Assembly: GCA_041655755.1 (NCBI GenBank) | Contig: JBBAEY010000057.1 | Location: forward strand, 1 to 14,544 | DNA: 14,544 nt | DNA from: JAAYFT01 sp041655755 | GTDB lineage: Bacteria; Bacillota; Clostridia; Tissierellales; Tissierellaceae | Direction: 5' to 3' | Shown: piece after piece, positions 1-6,090 of the stretch | Layout: each line of letters begins with the position of its first letter | How positions within the stretch are numbered: the stretch's first letter is position 1 | Program-made: the position numbers and the translations under genes | The notes under the pieces: generated by a model | Databases searched by the model: none | What the model saw: only the letters and a program-made list of their open reading frames with translations | What the model was told of the DNA's origin: nothing

Positions 1-487
1 TATCAATATATTCCACATCTAAATCAAACTTGTCTTCCCAAGATATTGTATTTCTTCCACTTACCTGGGCTAGACCTGATAGGCCCGGCCTTATTTCATG
101 TCTTCTTTTTTGGTGTTCGCTATATAATGGCAAATATTCTACCAATAGTGGTCTGGGTCCAACAATGCTCATTTCTCCTTTTAGTATGTTCCACAGCTCT
201 GGTAGTTCATCCAAAGAGGTTGATCTGAGAAATCTGCCAAATTGGGTGAGTCTCACACTATCTGGCAATAGTTTCCCATCTTCGTCTCTTTCATCAGTCA
301 TCGTCCTAAATTTATACATAACAAATACCTTTTCGTTTAATCCTGGTCTTTCTTGTTTGAAGATTACTGGGCTGCCTAATTTTACCCTAACTAAGATGGC
401 AACTAGGATTAATATTGGTGATAGGACTACTAGGGCAATTAACGATAATATAAGATCCATGGGCCTTTTTAGATATTTCCTATACAT
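1..487 (-). CDS. Undecaprenyl-phosphate sugar phosphotransferase (PglC/EpsL type), 3' end outside window
   Basis: This is the N-terminal 162 residues of a bacterial sugar transferase, which moves a sugar-1-phosphate from a nucleotide sugar to undecaprenyl phosphate at the membrane and so starts glycan assembly. Reading from an ATG at 487, residues 10-33 form one hydrophobic segment interrupted by Ser24-Pro25, as in the re-entrant helix of PglC. Family hallmarks follow: KFRTM (59-63), the catalytic Asp-Glu pair in LDELPE (D93, E94), VGPRPLL (109-115) and RPGLSGLAQVSGR (133-145). A purine-rich AAAGGAG lies 12 bases upstream of the ATG, slightly far but the best available. The gene is downstream of the aminotransferase in the same direction, the pairing seen in B. 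subtilis epsL/epsN and Campylobacter pglC/pglE. It lacks the large N-terminal domain of WbaP-type enzymes. The C-terminus is cut by the window edge. The exact sugar is inferred only from context. Confidence 0.93.
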   Translation of the reverse strand, partial: MYRKYLKRPMDLILSLIALVVLSPILILVAILVRVKLGSPVIFKQERPGLNEKVFVMYKFRTMTDERDEDGKLLPDSVRLTQFGRFLRSTSLDELPELWNILKGEMSIVGPRPLLVEYLPLYSEHQKRRHEIRPGLSGLAQVSGRNTISWEDKFDLDVEYID

Positions 488-514
488 CTATTATTGCAAC
501 TCCTTTAAATTAAA

Positions 515-603
515 GATCCTTCGCTATGCTCAGGATGACATAAAGATGGCTCAAAATAGCATAAGTATGATTCAGTATTCATGGGCATGGCTTAGGATGA
601 CAA
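515..603. repeat. Dispersed short repeat, one full copy and one decayed copy, between glycan genes
   Basis: On the minus strand the unit reads roughly TGTCATCCTGAGC-ATAGCGAAGGATC (515-540), an imperfect hairpin with an ATCCT/AGGAT stem. A second, decayed piece (about 588-603) keeps only TTAGGATGACA on the plus strand. The same unit occurs at 846-872 and 1779-1881. It fills most of the gap between the aminotransferase and the sugar transferase. Short repeats of this general sequence are common in unrelated bacterial genomes; no function is established that I can cite. Confidence 0.7.
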
Positions 604-610
604 ATCTTAC

Positions 611-1759
611 CTACTCCCACAATCCCTTCACTATGTTACACACCCTAGCCAAGTCCTCATCTGTCATCTTAGTATCGCTTGGCAGGCATAGTCCATTTTC
701 AAATAGCCACTGGCCTGTCCCTCCACCTATGTAGTCATATTTTTCAAATACTGGCTGTAGGTGCATTGGTTTCCATATTGGTCTGGACTCTATGTTTTCT
801 TTTTCCAAAGCTTCCATTATGTCTATTGGTGAAGGATAAGGATAAGATTCTTCGCTTCGCTCAGAATGACAGCCTTTAGAAATTGTCATACAAGTTAGCC
901 AACAGTTTGGCTCATTCCAGTCATTTATTGGCATGAATTCTACTCCACTTAGTCTGCCTAGTTCTCTTTTATAGTAGTTATACATGTATCTTTTCTTTGC
1001 TACCCTTTGGCCTAGTACCTTGAGTTGGCCCCTGCCTATACCTGCAACTATATTGGACATCCTATAGTTATAGCCTATTTCGCTGTGCTGGTAGTGCCTT
1101 GCCTTGTCCCTGGCTTGAGTAGCCCAGAATCTTATCTTTTCTATCTTTTCTTCATCATTGCTTACAAGCATTCCCCCACCTGATGTGGTGATAATCTTGT
1201 TTCCATTGAAGGAAAATATTCCATAGTCTCCAAAGGATCCTGTATGTCTGCCTTTATATGTAGTTCCTAGGGATTCTGCCGCATCTTCGATTAGGGTCAC
1301 CTTGTGGTCTTTGCATAGTCCCACTATCCTGTCCATATCTGCCGACAGCCCATACAAATGTACTACTATGACTGCCTTGACCTGGGGGTATTTCTCAAAG
1401 GCTTCTTCCAATGCCTTTGGATCCATATTCCAAGTCTCCCTATCGCTGTCTATAAATACTGGTATGGCGTTTTCATATATTATTGGGTTGGCTGTGGCTG
1501 AGAATGTAAGGCTTTGGCAAAATACTATATCACCTTGTCCTACTCCTGCTGCCTTTAGTGCCATATGTATGGCTGCTGTCCCCGATACTAGGGCTGCACC
1601 ATGTCCCATCCCTACATAGACTGCCAGTTCCTTTTCAAATTCATTGACATTTGTGCCTAGGGGTGCTATCCAGTTGGTGTCAAAGGCTTCTTGTATGTAT
1701 TCCATTTCATATCCTTCTTCGCTCATATGGGGCGATGATAGGAATATTCTTTTTTCCAT
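611..1759 (-). CDS. DegT/DnrJ/EryC1/StrS-family sugar aminotransferase (EpsN/PglE-like) with a repeat-derived insertion
   Basis: This PLP-dependent aminotransferase most likely converts a UDP-4-keto-6-deoxy-N-acetylhexosamine to the 4-amino sugar (bacillosamine or related), with glutamate as the usual donor in this family. The 382 residues closely resemble B. subtilis EpsN, including NWIAPLG (29-35), VSGTAAIH (58-65), EDAAESLG (158-165), the PLP lysine K188 in FNGNKIITTSGGG, HSEIGYNYRMSN (225-236) and ESRPIWKPMH (324-333). An upstream ATG at 1777 is in frame, but GAAAGGAAG sits just before the ATG at 1759, so I use 1759. Residues about 295-311 (KGCHSERSEESYPYPSP) replace a shorter loop found in EpsN and are encoded by a copy of the dispersed repeat. 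The frame stays open and the catalytic motifs are intact, so the gene may still work. The substrate is inferred from family and neighbours. Confidence 0.93.
   Translation of the reverse strand: MEKRIFLSSPHMSEEGYEMEYIQEAFDTNWIAPLGTNVNEFEKELAVYVGMGHGAALVSGTAAIHMALKAAGVGQGDIVFCQSLTFSATANPIIYENAIPVFIDSDRETWNMDPKALEEAFEKYPQVKAVIVVHLYGLSADMDRIVGLCKDHKVTLIEDAAESLGTTYKGRHTGSFGDYGIFSFNGNKIITTSGGGMLVSNDEEKIEKIRFWATQARDKARHYQHSEIGYNYRMSNIVAGIGRGQLKVLGQRVAKKRYMYNYYKRELGRLSGVEFMPINDWNEPNCWLTCMTISKGCHSERSEESYPYPSPIDIMEALEKENIESRPIWKPMHLQPVFEKYDYIGGGTGQWLFENGLCLPSDTKMTDEDLARVCNIVKGLWE
846..872. repeat. Dispersed repeat copy inside the aminotransferase coding sequence
   Basis: This copy on the minus strand reads TGTCATTCTGAGCGAAGCG followed by AAGAATC, matching the intergenic unit at 515-540. 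It lies wholly in the aminotransferase frame and encodes CHSERSEES (residues 297-305). It sits in the loop after WLTCMTI and before the conserved IMEALEKENIESRP block, where EpsN has a shorter, different loop. The insertion keeps frame. Confidence 0.85.
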
Positions 1760-1778
1760 GTGATGACTTCCTTTCATT

Positions 1779-1881
1779 AAGACCCTTCGTCGCTAAGACC
1801 CTTCGTCGCTACGCTCCTCAGGATGACAGAGGAAGCTTGTTCCTCGGGATGACAGAGGAGGGGCTCCTCAGGATGACGGAG
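1779..1881. repeat. Cluster of degenerate dispersed-repeat units
   Basis: This stretch between the regulator and the aminotransferase holds a direct duplication, AAGACCCTTCGTCGCT at 1779-1794 and again at 1795-1810. Three successive variants of a GCTCCTCAGGATGACAGAGG-like unit follow (about 1813-1832, 1840-1857 and 1863-1881). A GAGGAG-GGG-CTCCTC hairpin spans the junction of the last two. The pattern looks like nested or slipped copies of the same repeat seen at 515-540 and 846-872. Confidence 0.7.
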
Positions 1882-1905
1882 AAACATGCTCCTTAGATAG
1901 CAGCC

Positions 1906-2523
1906 CTACATTCCCTTAAAAAATAATTCCACCTTATCCATTGGGTAGCCTATTTCTTCTAACTTCTCTTTTATTTCATCCTCGTATGCGTAGGATGTGA
2001 TGACTATACCATCGTGTTTGTATTTATCTATTTCATTCCTGGATATGATGTCGTAGCCTAGGAGGTTCTTTCCTTGTCTTTCCTCGTCGTCGTCTATGAG
2101 GGCTTGTACTTGAAGTGGTTTGTTTTCCCTTCCTCTAATTATCCCCAGTATGGTCTCTGCTACTTCCCCTGCTCCATAGACCAATATATTTCTATAGCCC
2201 TTGTTTTCTAATCTAATCAGGAAATCCTCTACATTCTCTTCTGCCATTCTGTATAGTTCCAATAGTTCATTTATATATGTAATTGACAGGAAGTTTTTTC
2301 TTTTTATTCCTTCGGGGGTAATATTGTAGTAGACTACTTTTGCTGACTGGTAATCCCTGATTAGGTAGCCTTTTTCCTCTAGATTGTTCATATATATATT
2401 TACCATGGAGGCAGCACTGCCGATTTCCTTTGCAATTTCATGCTGTGATGTCTTGAATCTTTTCTCTATATGCTGTAGTAACAAAAGTTCCTTAAACTCT
2501 GCTGTGGGGCTAAAAAATCTCAA
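1906..2523 (-). CDS. Winged-helix transcriptional regulator fused to a Rossmann (FlaA1/PglD-like) nucleotide-binding domain
   Basis: First gene of the leftward glycan operon and probably its regulator. From the TTG at 2523 it is 205 residues. Residues about 8-75 form a winged helix (FKELLLLQHIEKRFKTSQHE, then EIGSAASMVNIYMNNLEEKG, then YYNITPEG). Residues about 105-205 form a Rossmann-like domain with VYGAGEVAETILG, a strand ending in ALIDDDEERQGKNLLGYDI, and VITSYAYEDEI. The second half resembles the dinucleotide-binding part of FlaA1/CapD-type sugar-modifying enzymes. The layout recalls the NADH sensor Rex, although the DNA-binding half differs. GGAGAGG lies 8 bases before TTG 2523; an alternative TTG at 2544 has no ribosome binding site. 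The ligand and target sites are unknown; a sugar nucleotide or NAD(P)(H) is a guess. Confidence 0.75.
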   Translation of the reverse strand: MRFFSPTAEFKELLLLQHIEKRFKTSQHEIAKEIGSAASMVNIYMNNLEEKGYLIRDYQSAKVVYYNITPEGIKRKNFLSITYINELLELYRMAEENVEDFLIRLENKGYRNILVYGAGEVAETILGIIRGRENKPLQVQALIDDDEERQGKNLLGYDIISRNEIDKYKHDGIVITSYAYEDEIKEKLEEIGYPMDKVELFFKGM

Positions 2524-2572
2524 TTCCTTCACCTCTCCATTCAATGTATGAATGATTTTGGCGAAATAAAAT

Positions 2573-2591
2573 ATTCTTAATCTCTAAGAAT
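2573..2591 (-). other. Small hairpin in the leader of the glycan operon
   Basis: ATTCTTA and TAAGAAT form a perfect 7-bp stem with a 5-base loop, lying between the left inversion site and the regulator start. On the minus strand the hairpin is followed by ATTTTATTT, so it could be a weak terminator/attenuator or an operator for the adjacent regulator. The stem is AT-rich and function is uncertain. Confidence 0.4.
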
Positions 2592-2595
2592 CTCC

Positions 2596-2620
2596 TTCGT
2601 AGAATAAATAATTCTACGAA
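2596..2620. repeat. Left inversion site (IR-L) of the recombinase segment
   Basis: Two 10-bp inverted arms, TTCGTAGAAT and ATTCTACGAA, surround a 5-bp asymmetric centre AAATA. This is the layout of a tyrosine recombinase core site. The whole 25 bp is the exact reverse complement of 3714-3738, and the match continues four bases inward (ATTT). Only the centre gives the site a direction, and it is opposite to that of the right site. Confidence 0.88.
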
Positions 2621-2640
2621 ATTTTTATTTCTATGTAAAA

Positions 2641-2669
2641 ATGATACTACATGGTATATAGTTTGTCAA
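2641..2669 (-). promoter_or_regulatory. Promoter inside the invertible segment, reading into the glycan operon
   Basis: On the minus strand TTGACA (2669-2664) and TATCAT (2646-2641) are separated by exactly 17 bases: a perfect -35 and a 5/6 -10. Transcription would start near 2634, pass through the left inversion site and the hairpin at 2573-2591, and reach the regulator start about 110 bases on. Its position inside the inverted repeats makes its direction switchable. Confidence 0.7.
2652..2660 (+). promoter_or_regulatory. Possible extended -10 for the recombinase gene
   Basis: TGGTATATA fits an extended -10 (TGnTATAAT-like) reading right, with a start near 2667 and a 64-base leader to the recombinase ATG. 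No good -35 is present. It overlaps the leftward promoter, so the two would compete. Confidence 0.3.
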
Positions 2670-2730
2670 TGCTGTCATTGATAAAAATGCCTAAAACGAC
2701 AAAAAAACTAACAGAAAGAGGGTTATAACT

Positions 2731-3720
2731 ATGATAAAAGCTAGTAAAGTAAAGGACGTCAAAAATATCTCAACATTTGAGGAATTATCTTTAGCGTGGT
2801 TGGAGAAGAAAAAGATTAAATTAAAGCCGTCTTCATATAGCAAATATGATTATTTGCTAAGCGATTATATAATTCCCGAATTTAGCACTAGAACAATTGA
2901 AGAGATTAGACTCGAAAGTGTGGAGACTGGAATTTCCAACATATATAACTCTAATAGGACTAGCAAAATTTCTAATAGTATGATGAAGAGCATTATATAC
3001 ATAGTTAATGCTGTTCTAGCATATGGGACCCGTCTAGGATATTTTAACGTAGGTAGGGCTATATTTGAATTGCCATCTAACCATGAAAACAAGAAGGCCA
3101 ATATTTTGAAGCCCAATCAAGAGAATGTACTAATTCACTACCTGCTAAATAATAGAACAGATAATAATTTAGGGATTATGTTTTCCTTGCTTACAGGAAT
3201 GAGACTGGGCGAAGTATGTGCCCTAAAGAGAGGAAGTATTGATTTTAAAAAGGCTGTGGTACATGTAAATTCCACTGTTCAAAGGATAAGTATATTAAAT
3301 CAAGATTTTAAAACAAAATTAGTAGTTACATCACCAAAAAGCAAAGGATCTAATAGGGAAATTCCTTTGCCTAAATTCCTATTGGATTATATTAAAGAAT
3401 TTAATGTACATAAAATAGATGGGGATTTGTTCATTCTGGGAAAATCTAAAATTCCCTATGAGCCAAGAACATTGCAGTATGGGTTTAAAACTGCCTTGGA
3501 AAACTGCAAAATAGAACATAAAAACTATCATAGTCTCAGGCACACTTTTGCAACTAACTGTATAAAATCCGGATTTGATGTTAAGACACTAAGTGAAATA
3601 CTTGGACATGCCAGTGTAAGTTTTACCTTGAATAGATATGTCCATTCGGATATTGAACATAAAAGGAGTCAGATGGAAAAGTTGGAGAAAAACTATAAAA
3701 GGGCAGCACAAATTTCGTAG
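2731..3720 (+). CDS. Tyrosine recombinase (site-specific integrase/invertase)
   Basis: A full-length tyrosine recombinase of 329 residues that cuts and rejoins DNA through a 3'-phosphotyrosine. Residues about 14-110 form the SAM-like core-binding domain (FEELSLAWLEKKK onward) and about 125-310 the catalytic domain. The catalytic residues are visible: R158 in TGMRLGEV, a lysine at K203 or K205 in the SPKSKGSNREIPL hairpin, H267 and R270 in YHSLRHTFA, H293 in LGHAS and nucleophile Y303 in NRYVH. There is no N-terminal arm-binding domain of the long phage type. AGAGGG lies 8 bases before the ATG. The gene is bounded by its probable substrate sites, with its TAG stop inside the right one. No excisionase or phage gene is nearby. 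That points to a dedicated inversion enzyme rather than an integrative-element integrase. Confidence 0.93.
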   Translation: MIKASKVKDVKNISTFEELSLAWLEKKKIKLKPSSYSKYDYLLSDYIIPEFSTRTIEEIRLESVETGISNIYNSNRTSKISNSMMKSIIYIVNAVLAYGTRLGYFNVGRAIFELPSNHENKKANILKPNQENVLIHYLLNNRTDNNLGIMFSLLTGMRLGEVCALKRGSIDFKKAVVHVNSTVQRISILNQDFKTKLVVTSPKSKGSNREIPLPKFLLDYIKEFNVHKIDGDLFILGKSKIPYEPRTLQYGFKTALENCKIEHKNYHSLRHTFATNCIKSGFDVKTLSEILGHASVSFTLNRYVHSDIEHKRSQMEKLEKNYKRAAQIS

Positions 3721-3738
3721 AATTATTTATTCTACGAA
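3714..3738. repeat. Right inversion site (IR-R) of the recombinase segment
   Basis: The arms TTCGTAGAAT and ATTCTACGAA surround centre TATTT, the reverse complement of the left site at 2596-2620. Here the local palindrome extends to 13-bp arms (3711-3741), so as RNA it would also form a strong hairpin right after the recombinase stop. It has no U-tract and is therefore not a convincing terminator. Confidence 0.88.
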
Positions 3739-3811
3739 ATTCACCTTGTTTATTTCCTATACTATTAAATAGCGTACACGACTTATATTTACTACTAATA
3801 TATTTAAAATA

Positions 3812-3853
3812 ACTCCTTAGAAATGATATACAATCATCCTAAGGAGTCTTTAT
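3812..3853. terminator. Bidirectional terminator between recombinase and MocR gene
   Basis: ACTCCTTAG (3812-3820) pairs with CTAAGGAGT (3839-3847), and an inner ATGAT/ATCAT stem adds length. CTTTATTT follows on the plus strand, with TATTTT on the minus strand, so it can end transcripts from both converging genes. It is also the left copy of a 45-bp direct repeat (3812-3856) found again at 6051-6095. Confidence 0.7.
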
Positions 3854-3856
3854 TTG
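3812..3856 (+). repeat. Left copy of a 45-bp direct repeat flanking the MocR-lipoprotein pair
   Basis: This 45-bp stretch matches 6051-6095 at about 41 positions, without gaps and in the same orientation. Read on the minus strand it contains codons for NKDSLG followed by TGA, almost the same as the real C-terminus of hisK (NKNSLG, stop) encoded in the right copy. It may therefore derive from a hisK end plus terminator, or be a shared terminator family. Confidence 0.65.
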
Positions 3857-3875
3857 CAAACATGATTGTCTAGCT

Positions 3876-5306
3876 CTATTGATCTTGGCCGTCAACCAGG
3901 GCACTTTTGAGTAGTTTTATCCCCTCTACTATTTCCTCTTCATCCATCCCACCATATCCTAACAAGACCATATTGTTAGAATACCTTTCCTTCCTCATCC
4001 AAAACATCGACACTGGCGAAATAAGTATGTCCTTTCCCCTGGCCCTATTGACCAGATCATCTTCCTTGAGTCCATTGTTAAATTCTAAAACGATATGTAG
4101 TCCCCCATTTTTTCCATGAATAATGACACTGTCGCCCATATATTCCTCAATGGTCTTAATTAAAAATTCATGTCTTTTCATGGCTGTGGTAATCATCTTG
4201 CGCAAATATCTATCCCAGTAACCTTGATGCATGAACTCTTTCAGGACTTTTTGTTCAATATATGAGACAGGTACCCGATATAGGCTAAATAATTTGTCGT
4301 ATCTGTCCAATAAGGGCCTGGGCAGTACCATATAGTTTAGTCTAAGGCCCGGCGACAATGATTTAGAGAATGTTCCTATATATACTACGCTTTCCTTGCT
4401 ATCTATGCTTTGCAAGGCGGGAATAGGCTTTGAGTTGTATCTAAATTCACTATCATAGTCGTCCTCAATTATGATTGCCTTATTTTTGATGGCCCACTCC
4501 AAGAGTTCTATTCGCTTTTTAATTGGCATTACAATCCCCATGGGAAACTGATGAGATGGGGTTACATACACCAGCCTAACCGATGTGCCCCTAAGTTCAT
4601 CTAGGTTAATTCCACCCCTATCCAAGGAGATAGGAATTGGCTTGTAGCCATTGTTTTCAAATATCCTACGGGCAACCATATATCCAGGATCCTCTATGGC
4701 CACCTGCCCATGTTCTTCTCTAAATAGCTGGCACAGCAGACCCAGGGCATATTCCATCCCTGATGATATAATGATTTGATCGGGGTCACAATTGATACCC
4801 CTAGTCCTATTTAAATACTTTACCAGCTCTATCTGTAGGTCTCTTTCACCTCTTTGGGAATTATAAGAATGGAAATTCTCGATATTGGCATTGGAGAGAC
4901 ATTGATTTATAAGCTTTTTCCAGGTCCTGACGGGGAAATTGTGGGAGCTCAAGGCCCTATTGTGGAAATTGTATTTGAACTTCTTTTTTTCAATCTCCTC
5001 CTCACTATCTTCATGTCTCTTTGGTGCTGATATTACACTAGCTGGCCTCAGCAAGTCCATATTGTCTAAATTAACTGAAATATAGCCACTTCCGGGCCTA
5101 CTTTCTATAAAGCCCTCTGAGCTCAATTGAAGATAGGCAGTCTCCACTGTATTCCTACTTACATTTAACATGGCCGAAAGGCTTCTGATGGATGGTAGCT
5201 TGCTGCCCTTTGGAATTTCCTCCATAATTATTTGTTCCTTAATTTGCTCATAGATTTGAACATATAAGGGTTTATTTGATTCGCTGTCAATAATTATCAT
5301 ATTCAT
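3876..5306 (-). CDS. MocR/GabR-family transcriptional regulator (GntR winged helix plus aminotransferase-like domain)
   Basis: A 476-residue MocR-type regulator. Residues about 11-78 are a GntR winged helix (PLYVQIYEQIKEQI, SKLPSIRSLSAMLNVSRNTV, GFIESRPGSGYIS). Residues about 112-470 have a type I aminotransferase fold used for PLP-dependent sensing. PLP-site residues are present: SSGMEYALG (181-189), EDDYDSEF (281-288) and lysine K315 in GTFSKSLSPGLRLNYMV. Upstream in-frame ATGs up to 5402 exist, but AAGGAGA lies 8 bases before the ATG at 5306, where family members begin. Known family members often control a divergent gene and respond to PLP or an amino-acid-derived ligand, as with PdxR and GabR. 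Here the divergent gene is a lipoprotein, so that is the natural candidate target, together with self-control. The ligand is not deducible. Confidence 0.92.
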   Translation of the reverse strand: MNMIIIDSESNKPLYVQIYEQIKEQIIMEEIPKGSKLPSIRSLSAMLNVSRNTVETAYLQLSSEGFIESRPGSGYISVNLDNMDLLRPASVISAPKRHEDSEEEIEKKKFKYNFHNRALSSHNFPVRTWKKLINQCLSNANIENFHSYNSQRGERDLQIELVKYLNRTRGINCDPDQIIISSGMEYALGLLCQLFREEHGQVAIEDPGYMVARRIFENNGYKPIPISLDRGGINLDELRGTSVRLVYVTPSHQFPMGIVMPIKKRIELLEWAIKNKAIIIEDDYDSEFRYNSKPIPALQSIDSKESVVYIGTFSKSLSPGLRLNYMVLPRPLLDRYDKLFSLYRVPVSYIEQKVLKEFMHQGYWDRYLRKMITTAMKRHEFLIKTIEEYMGDSVIIHGKNGGLHIVLEFNNGLKEDDLVNRARGKDILISPVSMFWMRKERYSNNMVLLGYGGMDEEEIVEGIKLLKSALVDGQDQ

Positions 5307-5373
5307 ATATGAACTCTCCTTCAACTGTCCTCTTAAAATAATCAGAACTGGCTCTTTCATTAGGCATAAGTAG

Positions 5374-5403
5374 ATTATATAATTAAAACATTGAGTAATC
5401 AAT
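5374..5403 (-). promoter_or_regulatory. Promoter of the MocR gene with an overlapping palindrome (candidate operator)
   Basis: On the minus strand TTGATT (5402-5397) and a perfect TATAAT (5379-5374) are 17 bases apart. The -35 lies in the palindrome ATTGA-GTAA-TCAAT (5390-5403), which is placed to let a bound dimer block this promoter and also affect the divergent lipoprotein gene. The operator role is inference. I see no equally good plus-strand promoter for the lipoprotein. Confidence 0.55.
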
Positions 5404-5451
5404 AAGCTATAAAAAAATTACAAAATTAAATTATTAAGTGAGGGGAAAATT

Positions 5452-5997
5452 ATGAAGACTAAAAAAATCTTGCTAATTTCGCTCGTGCTTCTAAGCATAT
5501 TCGTTTTAGCAGCTTGTACGACTCAGGCACCCGCAACGGATTCTGCCAATGAACAAACTGAAGCTGACGCTGTAACCTCTGCATCTCAGGCAGTAGATGA
5601 GGAAAGCTTCAAGAAGGGTATTTCAAAAGAAGGTAACTTTATAGTAATTACTTCCAGTGACTTAAGTTTCACAGAAGACTTGCTAGTAGATGGAGAATTT
5701 TTAAATTCAAGCGGGAATCCAGTTCGTTCACTGGCCCTTGCTCAATACGATGAAGATGGAAATCCAATCAGATACAAACTAACAGTGCCAAGGATAGCAA
5801 TTAATAGCGAAAACACTCTTCTTGAATACGGCACAATTGAAGGCGATGTATACATTCAGGCTCCAGGATTCAGGACAAAGGAAGCAACTATAGATGGAAA
5901 CTTATATTTTGCTACACAAGAATTACTGGATGAATTTGCCGCTGACGAGCTATCAAGCGTAACTAAAGAAATTGGTGTAAAGGAATATACTGAATAG
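5452..5997 (+). CDS. Small secreted lipoprotein, function unknown
   Basis: A 181-residue lipoprotein that I do not recognise. A basic start (MKTKK), a hydrophobic stretch (about 6-20) and the lipobox VLAAC give a lipidated Cys22 anchored to the outer face of the membrane. Residues about 23-55 are a flexible linker rich in Ala, Thr, Ser and Glu. The remaining part (about 60-175) alternates short strands and turns, with GTIEGDVYI and ATIDGNLYF as two similar units. That recalls beta-helical or bactofilin-like rungs, but two rungs are weak evidence. There are no further cysteines. GAGGGG lies 7 bases before the ATG. The gene is divergent from the MocR regulator and converges with hisK on a shared terminator. 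Regulation by MocR is plausible from placement only. Confidence 0.85.
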   Translation: MKTKKILLISLVLLSIFVLAACTTQAPATDSANEQTEADAVTSASQAVDEESFKKGISKEGNFIVITSSDLSFTEDLLVDGEFLNSSGNPVRSLALAQYDEDGNPIRYKLTVPRIAINSENTLLEYGTIEGDVYIQAPGFRTKEATIDGNLYFATQELLDEFAADELSSVTKEIGVKEYTE

Positions 5998-6050
5998 GCC
6001 AAGATTTTTAGATACTTTACTAAGTACTCCTGTTAATTAAAATAATAAAA

Positions 6051-6090
6051 ACTCCTTAGGATTGAAATACAATCATCCTAAGGAGTTTTT
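6051..6090. terminator. Bidirectional terminator between the lipoprotein gene and the his operon end
   Basis: ACTCCTTAGGAT (6051-6062) pairs with ATCCTAAGGAGT (6075-6086) in a 12-bp stem, followed on the plus strand by TTTTTATTT and on the minus strand by TTTTTATTATTTT. The hisK stop codon (6075-6073) lies within it. The region 6051-6095 matches 3812-3856 at about 41 of 45 positions in the same orientation. Confidence 0.78.

Larger units (their letters stand above)
2596..3738. mobile_element. Putative self-encoded invertible DNA segment (recombinase plus outward promoter)
   Basis: The 1,143-bp segment is bounded by inverted 25-bp sites and contains only a tyrosine recombinase gene and about 110 bp of promoter DNA. 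The recombinase stop codon lies inside the right site, so the boundaries fit the gene tightly. Opposed centres (AAATA versus TATTT) favour inversion over excision. A near-consensus promoter at 2641-2669 points left, out of the segment into the glycan operon; inversion would turn it to face the terminator at 3812-3853. I infer a phase-variation switch, and in the orientation shown the glycan operon would be ON. The alternative is a minimal mobile element with inverted ends, but I see no target duplication outside the repeats. Confidence 0.7.

Noticed and set aside
30..734. Plus-strand open frame of 234 codons at the left end
   Set aside because: It runs antisense to the sugar transferase and the aminotransferase end, both of which have strong family motifs; it shows no recognisable domain and crosses a repeat.
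1779..1881. CRISPR array
   Set aside because: Units are adjacent and degenerate, with no regular unique spacers and no cas genes.
2596..3738. Insertion sequence or transposon
   Set aside because: The enzyme is a tyrosine recombinase with palindromic core-type sites rather than a DDE transposase with terminal repeats, and no flanking target duplication is seen. A minimal mobile element is still possible.
3711..3741. Intrinsic terminator of the recombinase gene
   Set aside because: The palindrome is strong, but no run of T follows, and the same sequence is present upstream of the gene; a better terminator lies at 3812-3853.
5404..5451. Plus-strand promoter for the lipoprotein gene (TTGAGT at 5391, TATAAA at 5408)
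   Set aside because: The spacing between the two hexamers is only 11 bases, too short for a standard promoter, and no better pair was found.
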